Shown here piece after piece: positions 56,929 through 64,000 of a DNA stretch of 64,000 nucleotides (position 1 is its first letter; the number at the start of each line of letters is the position of its first letter). Position numbers and translations under genes: made by a program. Source of the stretch: Boesenbergia rotunda (taxonomy: Eukaryota > Streptophyta > Magnoliopsida > Zingiberales > Zingiberaceae); the NCBI GenBank assembly GCA_024364735.1, contig JAGFNQ010000209.1, positions 62,001 through 126,000 on the forward strand. The letters are read 5' to 3'. The notes under the pieces are model-generated. The model did not search any database. It saw only the letters and a program-made list of their open reading frames with translations, and was not told where the DNA came from.

Positions 56929-58102
56929 GTAAGATGTGTATACTGAAAGACATGAATTTCTTTATATGAACATCTTCCTTTTGAAAAGAGAATCACAACT
57001 ACACTAGGTGCTTGTTTACATTAGTACATACACGAAGTCCAATTACTTTGCATTATAGATAACATGGTATGTGGTGTCACATGGAAGATCATGTTATCAG
57101 TTCGTTGCTTAGTATAAAATAGAGGCCCACAACCAAGATGGAATTGGACAACCCATCAGGATGGTTGTAGTATAATTAGGTGTGGTTGGTCTTGACCACA
57201 AAATTACACTAGTGTGCTTTGAGTACATTGAGTATGACCAAAACCCGAGGTTATCCAATTTGTACTGACTCGATAATTGGATAGGACCTCAAGATATTAT
57301 TATGGAGTATGATCCCTTAATCCCGAAATAATATCGGATATATATTATTAATTATTATTTCTTTGATTTACCAATGGGCGAGATCTATTCTGCTAGATCG
57401 ATAGGCCCGGTAAGTTGGGAGATAATATTAATAATATGATGTGCCGATGATTATTGACAGAATTCATGTCCTGGTGAGTTAGGATGATGATGCCCCCTTG
57501 ATGAGTTCAAAAGATTCATCGTGCTAAACCCTGCAGGTGGATTTGATCCGGCACGATGATAAGGTTGAGTGGTACTAGTCAAGGACCCAGAGGTTAATTA
57601 ATTTGAATTGTCAGTAATTTAAACTAATTAACGGGCATTCAAGATCTTAATCACGGGGGGATGGACGACTCGTAATATATGGAGCCCATATGAAAATATG
57701 GGGGTTGGTGAGGAAGTTCAATTAAGATCCTCTAGTGGAATGGATCTTAGTTAGTGGATCGGGTTTAGATCCATTGGCGGGCCAAGATCCAACTCCACCT
57801 CTTGGTCCCTACCTTAGCCCTATAAATACCCTATGAGATTAAGAAACCAAGGCTTAATCAAGAGTTAATACCCAAGCCTCTCTCCTCTCTTCTCTCTCTC
57901 TCTCACCCTCTTTGGTTTCTAGCGCAGCAAGGTTAAGAAGAAGGGGTTCTCCCCTTCGGTTCTCTTTACCTCCTCCACCAAGCTCTGGTTGAGGCTCAAG
58001 GAAGCAAGGCAGAGAACTCCTCTACCTTGCGTTGTGCTCAGGGAGGGCGGAGGAGGCGTCGACGGCCGGTGGGAGGTGGCGCAACCCAGCTTACGGCGAC
58101 GC
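56929..58102 (+). mobile_element. 3' LTR of element I, truncated
   Basis: TGTAAGATGTGTATAC onward is collinear with 50426 to about 51573, then broken at 58102 by LTR C within cagcttacggcgacgc. The two LTRs differ at scattered sites, and the 5' copy lacks about 24 bp near 51000 (gatgagttcaaaagattcatc is only in this one). Confidence 0.9.
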
Positions 58103-59838
58103 TGATGCCCCAAAATAGCTGTCACGAATGTGGGCCTCAAATTTAGATATTTATAAAGCTGAAAACCCTTTGGCTAACAAGATAGAAATGTAGTAGAGGG
58201 GCCTCAGGTCGTATTTTTCCAAGGACTAGTTGAATGAATGCTTAACTCGAGCTTGCAGGTTTATTTGTCGTTTATGTTTGGGTTTTCTACATAAAATGGG
58301 GTTTTTGGAAATAAGAGGAAATGACAATATGAAATAAACTAGAATGAACTCAACTAAAGCATGGAATGAATAAGGAAATTGCAAGAATTAGACTTAACCT
58401 AGTGTAGCAACTAAACAATTAAAGTCAAACTATAGAATTGAACTTAAGAGCTAATTGCAGGTAATAAATTGCAGAAAACTAATTGCATGAAAGAAATTGC
58501 AGATTAAAAGAAACTAGAACAAATCTTGGCTTAAGCATATGGCTTGAAATGTAATGGAACAATTAGAACAACTTAAAGATAGTAAATGCTTGAAACAAAA
58601 TTATCCTAAATTAAGACATCAAATCAAGTTTATATCCAAAACTTCCATTCGCCGTCACACGAAGGTTGAGCTATGAACCCCCTAACTCAAAAACCAACGC
58701 AGGAAGACTCTCTGGTTCAGTTACTGTGAATCTGTTGTTCTGCTCTTCCTGATCGGTCAACCCGACCGATCAGGCCCTCTTCTGATCGGTCTCGGGACCG
58801 ATCAGAGTACCCTCTGTCCAGTCACGAGATCAGTCAGTAGCTGGAAGGCTTCCCCGATCTCTACCTTCTCAATCGGCTGGATTACGATCGACTCAGAAAC
58901 AATCGAAACACTTCGAGAACCCCTCTCAACGCTTCAACAGATCCGGAAGATGAGATCCAGCAATTGCTAATGGATCGATCAGTGGAAACAAGCTTCGTCG
59001 AAACCCTCACCAAAACACCTTCAGCTGTGAGAAATCGTTAGCAAAACTGAACTAAAGAACTTACCTCGAGGATCTGAAATCTTGGAAACAACTTGATCGA
59101 ATGTGGCCGCACGCGATCTCCGAAGAAAATTGCAAAGAAATCGGTGAAGAATAGAGAAAACTAAGCTACAGCTACGATGAAGGCTCCGCGACGCGACGAC
59201 CAAGACTCGGCGGAGGGAATTCCCAATTAAACTAATTCCTTTTGAAATTGAACTGCTAAGATTGTTTTTGCTCCATCGAACGGCTGGATCTCTTCAGATC
59301 TAAACCAAACTCCCCAGATCTTGATCAAGGGTTCTGATCTACCTATCCTTAGCTCGGATCAACCAGATCTGTGGCGAATGGCTCAGATCATCCCTTCTAT
59401 TGCTTGGATGGTTTAGAACATCTTGAGCTTGATCCAACGGTCAGATGTGCTCCGATTGGGTTCAAACTTTCAGATCATGATTTAGGGTCCTAATTAGCCC
59501 TTTCCTGAACTCGAATTGATCAGAAACTCACAAATGGCTCAGATCGAGTCGTACTCTTGAATGGACGACCCATATTAATCTGATGCTTGATCCCTTTGAT
59601 CCGGATCCAATTCTGGCTCAAGTCTGGTCCAATCTGATCTAGGTCCATGGTCATTTGAAGCCTACAAAATTAGATTCACAATTTAGTGCCAAAATATCTC
59701 AAATATACAAAGATTTGAATTAAAAGCCAAAATAGAGGAAACACATGAAACCTAATATAAATACAAACTTAAGCATATGAAAGTGGATCAAAACATGGAT
59801 TTGAGTGCCTATATTTATCAACAAAATGGTAGTTATCA
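58103..59838 (-). mobile_element. 3' LTR of Gypsy-like element C
   Basis: TGATAACTACC...GGGGCATCA in minus orientation, about 1.74 kb. The polypurine tract is next to it on the high side (minus GTAAGTGTGAGGGAGT, 59854-59839). Both ends match LTR B. It holds two GATC dyads at 58751-58771 and 58783-58802, otherwise known here only from Copia A. No coding region; 58640-59220 looks like a decayed leader or gene-like stretch. Confidence 0.8.
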
Positions 59839-60460
59839 ACTCCCTCACACTTACTCTTGGGCGTCTCGCACAAGCCAACTAGTAAACATAAGAATGTATC
59901 CCCCTAGATTAGTCTCAATCATAGTTAGAAGCAATTGAAAAGAAATTACCTAGAGTTGTCAATTCTCAAAAATCTAAGCTCAATGGACTAGTAACTTGTC
60001 CTTAAATCAACAACTTAGCAAACTTCATCTATCATGACTCATTGAGATGAATTAAACTCAAAAAAACCTTGCAAGGGAAGTTTTGGGGCTCTCTTCCTAT
60101 GTTCTACATTTCAATGAAAAATGGAGCTCACTCAAACACAACATGGTTCTTGCACTACCATAGGCTTGCTTATTATCTACTCTCCACCATCATTCTTGAT
60201 TTGGATCCACATCTACAAAAGCTTATTCAAACATGTTAAAGAAGATATATGAAATGATAAGAATGAAATAGAAGTTAATGAATTTTGATACTAACGAATT
60301 ATGATAAAGAAGTTGATAAGGAAATATGACATGGTAAGGAAATATGGAAAGTAATATGGCATAATAAGAAAATATGGAAAAAGTAGATAAAGTGGGAGAC
60401 TTGGACACCCAAAAATGTTCCTAATGTACTTTGCCCATTCCTTTTGACTTGTCTTGCATG
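59839..60460 (-). other. Non-coding 3' internal region of element C
   Basis: Directly upstream of the polypurine tract of C on the minus strand. AT-rich, no coding region found. It is interrupted at 60461 by LTR N, so the coding part of C would lie beyond the window. Confidence 0.6.
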
Positions 60461-61970
60461 TGTCACGCCCCAAGACCTAGGAGCCGCTGATCCAATAGAA
60501 AATCGGACAACACCTCCCCTGTCCGGCGGACAATTTACACATACATACAACATATATAACAATACCAAGCAGTTTAAATGGGCCTCAGGCCTCAAATCCA
60601 AACAGAACAGCATATATATGAAAATATAATCATAGATCCAAAACACGAACTTACCTGAGCTGCCAGGGGGCAATAACGAAGCAAAACCACCCACATAGTC
60701 CCACATAGGACTCAAAAGTACAATCCCATAAAGAAATATAAGTACTACAAGTCCACGAAAATCCAATGCAACGGAATAAAACATAACATGGTCCAAAAAT
60801 AGAAAATAATGCAAAAAAATAAATCAGGTGTAGTTGCGAGCACGGGACTGGCGACTCGGACCCTCCTGGCAGATATCAACCTGAAATCAAAAAGTATGGC
60901 AACGGTGTGAGTCCATAAACTCAGCGAATACCCAGCAGATATGCATAGTACGTTATAATAACAATAAGAGTCCACGCTAATACAGTCTCATATGAATCAT
61001 AGACAAGGGTATACACTAAAGATACTGAATAAAGGTACATACCCAAATCCATCTATCCTACAGAGGGTGAAATAAATCCCTATGGAACAAGTATAACATA
61101 TAATCCAAGATAAACAAGTATCCAGTATATGCATGTCAATCAAGTGCAGAAATCAAATGCAGTAAACAATGCACGATGCAAAATATGCACATGGTGCAAT
61201 GATATGTGTTACCCCTGACACCAATCAGATCATCGTCCACCTATCATAAATGGATGTCCGAAAGGGTAGAGCTATGACAACTGTATGCACTCTGCTATCA
61301 CTGCTCCTGAGTGACCGAGTGGACAGGATGCTGGCGGAGGTCACTCTCCTACCCCAAGCAATGGGGGAGTCTAGCTCTCATCTTCTCGTGTCTCAGGACG
61401 AGAAGGGATCCCTAGCTGCTACCACGCACCGGAACCACCCTCCAAATAGTGGTCGTGCGGAGCAATACAGGGCAAATGAACACACTCTATGGCAGCCACT
61501 ACCCCTGAGTGGATGTGTGTGTATATCCTCATGTAACTGACGATGGGCTCAGACTATATATGAGCCGATGATCGTCAGCATACAATAATGCAAGGATGGT
61601 GCATGACCCAAACACATACAAACACCCACCAAGTCCTCAACTAACACCTCAGTGTGCTAGGTATAGGTCTGAATCCTATATCATGGGATACAAATATCTA
61701 CTAGGTATACTGAAAAAGTAACCAGTGATCTATAAATATCAAAATGCAAGAGGGAACATATCACTACCTCTATGCACACATATATACACGTAACAACTAT
61801 TGAGGCTGTATGAAGCTAAAAGGAAGATAACCTCAAGGATAAGCAACAGATATCAAATACAAGTATACTAAGGCAGATATAAACGACTATTGAGACTGTA
61901 TGAAGCTAAAAGGAAGATAACCTCAAGGATAAGCAACATATATCAAATACATGTATACTAAGGCAGATAT
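60461..61970 (-). mobile_element. LTR N, Gypsy-like, truncated
   Basis: Low end TGTCACGCCCCAAG is a known style of plant Gypsy LTR terminus. The region has no gene but shares words with 26694-27912 in reverse (ggactcacaccgttgcc, ttgatatctgcc..ggtccgagtcg). Near 61310-61540 are gagtgaccg/ggagtctagctctc words. It is cut at 61970 by LTR L. Confidence 0.55.
61791..61970. repeat. 90-bp tandem duplication next to LTR L
   Basis: Two units, 61791-61880 and 61881-61970, nearly identical (aa.actattgag.ctgtatgaagc to actaaggcagatat). LTR L starts at the exact end of the second unit. Confidence 0.9.
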
Positions 61971-62923
61971 TGTTGAGGCAATCGGCCCTTTAAATGATTG
62001 GAAGATCATGATTTTGATGTGTGGGCGAATAGATTTAAAGTTAGAGTGTTATGTTGTATTTGATTTGTGTGATTGAGTTTGCAGGACTTGGAGAATCACA
62101 CTTGGTAGACCTATCCGAGGGACGAGAGCCGAGGGAGGAGAGCTCCAAGGGCAAGCCGGGAAGTGGACTTCAAAGGGCACACGTGAAGGGTGGCATGGAG
62201 GCAAGCCAAGGGAAGGCTTGTGTGCGCATCCGAGGGATGATAGCCAGAGGAAGAGGACTTCAAGAGGCGAGCCAAGGGAGCAGACCTGAAGGCACACGCG
62301 AAGGAGAAGGTTTGGAGTGGCTGGAGCTGAGCTGGGAGGCAGGGCAGTCGACTGGCATGAAGGCAGTCGACTGCCAAAACCCACAGAGAGTTCGCAGCCT
62401 CGGATCAGTCGACTGGCCTTGGGGCAGTCGACTGGTATACCCCAAAATTAGCTGTTGGCTAGCTGTTTGCTAGCCATTGGCCGGCATTTAATGCCGGGCC
62501 AGTCGACTGCCCTCGGGGAAGTCGACTGGTGCGAGTCTGGATAGACTGCGAATCTGTCCTTTTCACCTATAAAAGGAGGCCTCGTTACACGTGTCTGTAC
62601 AGTTCCGTACAGTAACGAAGTGCTACCAAATTGTAGAGTCATTCCTTGCTTCCTCCATCATCTTTCTACACCTGTAAAGAGGAAGCTTTTGCTGTAAACG
62701 TTTCTCCACCTCAAGGAGACTTTTCGATAGTGAAAAGTGGTGCTCGCGGCGTGGATCCTTGGATTAGTCACCCATCTGGGTGGATACCAAGTAAAAGAAT
62801 TCTTGTTAGCATTGTTATTTCCTTTACATATTATTTTCGCTGCGCTAACATCTGTGTAGAGATCAAAACGATCCGCGAAAGTGCATTCACCCCCCCCCTC
62901 TGCACGCCCACATCGATCTATCA
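61971..62923 (+). mobile_element. 5' LTR of Copia element L
   Basis: TGTTGAGGCAATC...GATCTATCA, 953 bp, primer site two bases on. Contains a purine-rich first half with gccgagggag and ccaaggg words, six AGTCGACT words in three pairs 11 bp apart (62345-62530), a TATA box TATAAAAG at 62568-62575, then ttttcgctgcgc and ttcacccccccc near the end. Solo LTR K is a relative in the other orientation. Confidence 0.92.
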
Positions 62924-62925
62924 GT

Positions 62926-62937
62926 TGGTATCAGAGC
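62926..62937 (+). other. Primer binding site of element L
   Basis: TGGTATCAGAGC, perfect, two bases after the LTR. Confidence 0.95.
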
Positions 62938-62981
62938 AAGGTTCGTTTTGGAAGATCTAACAATCAACCAGAACATTTGTA

Positions 62982-63409
62982 ATGGCGTTTCAAGAGGGTT
63001 ACTCCACTACACGACCATCATTCTTCGACGGCAACGACTTCGCATACTGGAAAGGTAGAATGCAGTACTATCTTATGAATGACATAGAAACTTGGATAAG
63101 TGTTGCAGATGGCTTCGAGGCACCCGTCGATGAAAGAGGAGATCCTACCCCTATGAGAACATGGTCTAAAGAAGTGATGAAAAGGGCGTAGTCAAATGCC
63201 AAGGCCACCACCACACTGCAGTGCGGGCTCTCGAAGGAGCAACTGAACAAGGTGGGGCCATTCAAGAGTGCCAAAGAGCTATGGGACAAGTTGGTAGAAC
63301 TGAACGAGGGGTCAAACGAGTCCAGAAGAGCCAAGAAGGACTTGTTGGTGGCCCAACTGCAATCCCTCTCCATGAAGAGCAACGAGACCGTCAGTCAGCT
63401 GCATGGAAG
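62982..63409 (+). pseudogene. Gag of Copia element L, interrupted
   Basis: ATG at 62982: MAFQEGYSTTRPSFFDGNDF, YWKGRMQYYLMNDIETWISV, to a stop at 63189-63191 (tag, where relatives have a codon for Lys/Gln). The same frame continues NAKATTTLQCGLSKEQLNKV, GPFKSAKELWDKLVELNEGS and SNETVSQLHG. It is cut at 63409 by LTR M. It resembles the gag of A more than that of E or F (FFDG, QYYL/EYYL). Confidence 0.9.
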
Positions 63410-64000
63410 TGTTGGGACCGGGTGCATGTTGACAAGGATACGGGTTCGTAATATTTTAAAATTTTACGTGCAGCGGAAGAATTAGCATAAAATAATTTCA
63501 CAAATTATTTTAACCACGTATCTAGCATGCGACCTTATGATGTGTGGACGTAATCATAAATTAAAACATTACGGAAAAGTAAACTAATTTACTTTGTACC
63601 TCGCGTAACTCGAAGAAAAGGGACGAGATCCAACCGTAGCGTCCCTTGGAAGCTTCGCCTCTATTCGCGTCCACTCCGAGTTCTCTTCGGGATGACTTCG
63701 CAAAGTCACGAGTTTTGTGCCGACGAGAACTACTAGATTCTCTAATGGCACAACTAGAAGAACAAGAGAAAAGAATGGAAACTAACCGCCAAGAACCGGA
63801 ATCGAAATTCCGGGAAGGAAGGAGATGTGATCCGCTTCTTCTTCTTCTTGGTTGGCTTCTCCTTGGTGTTGATGGCTCACGGAAATGTTCAAAGGAAGGT
63901 GGTGCGCCGGCCCTAGGGTGGAAGGTGCGCCGGCCCTAGCTTGTAGAGGAGGGCGCCGGCCCTAGGAGGAAGGAGAAGGGGAGGAAGGGAATAAAAGAGA
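63410..64000 (-). mobile_element. LTR M, partial, runs off window
   Basis: Starts TGTTGGGACCGG right at the break in L's gag. The word gtgcagcggaagaat lies about 55 bp in; in the other LTRs this word sits near the primer-site end, which suggests minus orientation. The rest is a moderately GC-rich leader-like stretch with a gcgccggcccta word repeated three times at 63903-63966. The other end is outside the window. Confidence 0.65.

Noticed and set aside
60299..60814. A 171-codon minus-strand open frame with hydrophobic stretches
   Set aside because: It crosses the boundary between LTR N and the internal region of C, so it cannot be one gene; no motif is seen.
62051..62473. A 140-codon plus-strand frame (and minus-strand frames) in LTR L
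   Set aside because: It lies in U3 of an LTR upstream of the TATA box and is made of purine-rich repeats shared with solo LTR K, where the frame is broken.

Overview
This window reads as nuclear DNA from a large, repeat-rich flowering-plant genome, probably a monocot (an impression only). I see no ordinary host gene, no rRNA or tRNA gene and no prokaryotic feature. Nearly every base can be assigned to LTR retrotransposons, most of them Copia elements with the initiator-Met primer site TGGTATCAGAGC. The rest is a Mutator-like (MULE) region with an Ulp1-type protease gene, and one tRNA-derived SINE. For reference here, elements are lettered A to P.

Left part (1-26693) is a nest. J, a Sirevirus-like element without pol, is split by H (Copia, + strand) inside its 5' LTR. 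H's RT is split by D (Copia, - strand). D's gag is split by B (a Gypsy-like element with a tRNA-Asp-type primer site and a Q-rich ORF). B is split by A. A is a Copia element on the - strand with an uninterrupted integrase-RT-RNase H frame and the start of an envelope-like ORF running off the left edge. D also carries a solo LTR with a perfect 5-bp target duplication, J's internal region carries solo LTR K, and J's 3' LTR carries a SINE with a perfect 19-bp target duplication.

Middle part (26694-42333) has an old Gypsy-like LTR fragment, a deleted Copia element (P), and a piece of an A-type LTR broken by F. F (29494-38427) is a two-LTR element with gag and an envelope-like ORF but no protease, integrase, RT or RNase H. 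It ends in a second primer site and leader, then joins head-on to E (38641-42333, - strand), which has the same pol-less gag ending.

42334-50425 is a MULE region. It holds the C-terminal part of a MuDR-type transposase, a foldback structure of about 3 kb with GGCCTGAA palindromes, a 150/165-bp tandem array whose units hold a 19-bp-arm hairpin, and a multi-exon Ulp1-like gene with one intron filled by the same palindromes.

The right part (50426-64000) is a second nest: I (decayed two-LTR Copia), broken by Gypsy-like C, broken by LTR N, broken by Copia L, broken in gag by LTR M at the window edge.

The most striking pattern is a shared layout in the LTRs. A family-specific short palindrome (GGCGCC, GATC or AGTCGACT) occurs as pairs about 11-13 bp apart, in blocks usually just upstream of a TATA box. 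In F the same module is repeated in front of the envelope-like ORF, and A has the same word in the same place.
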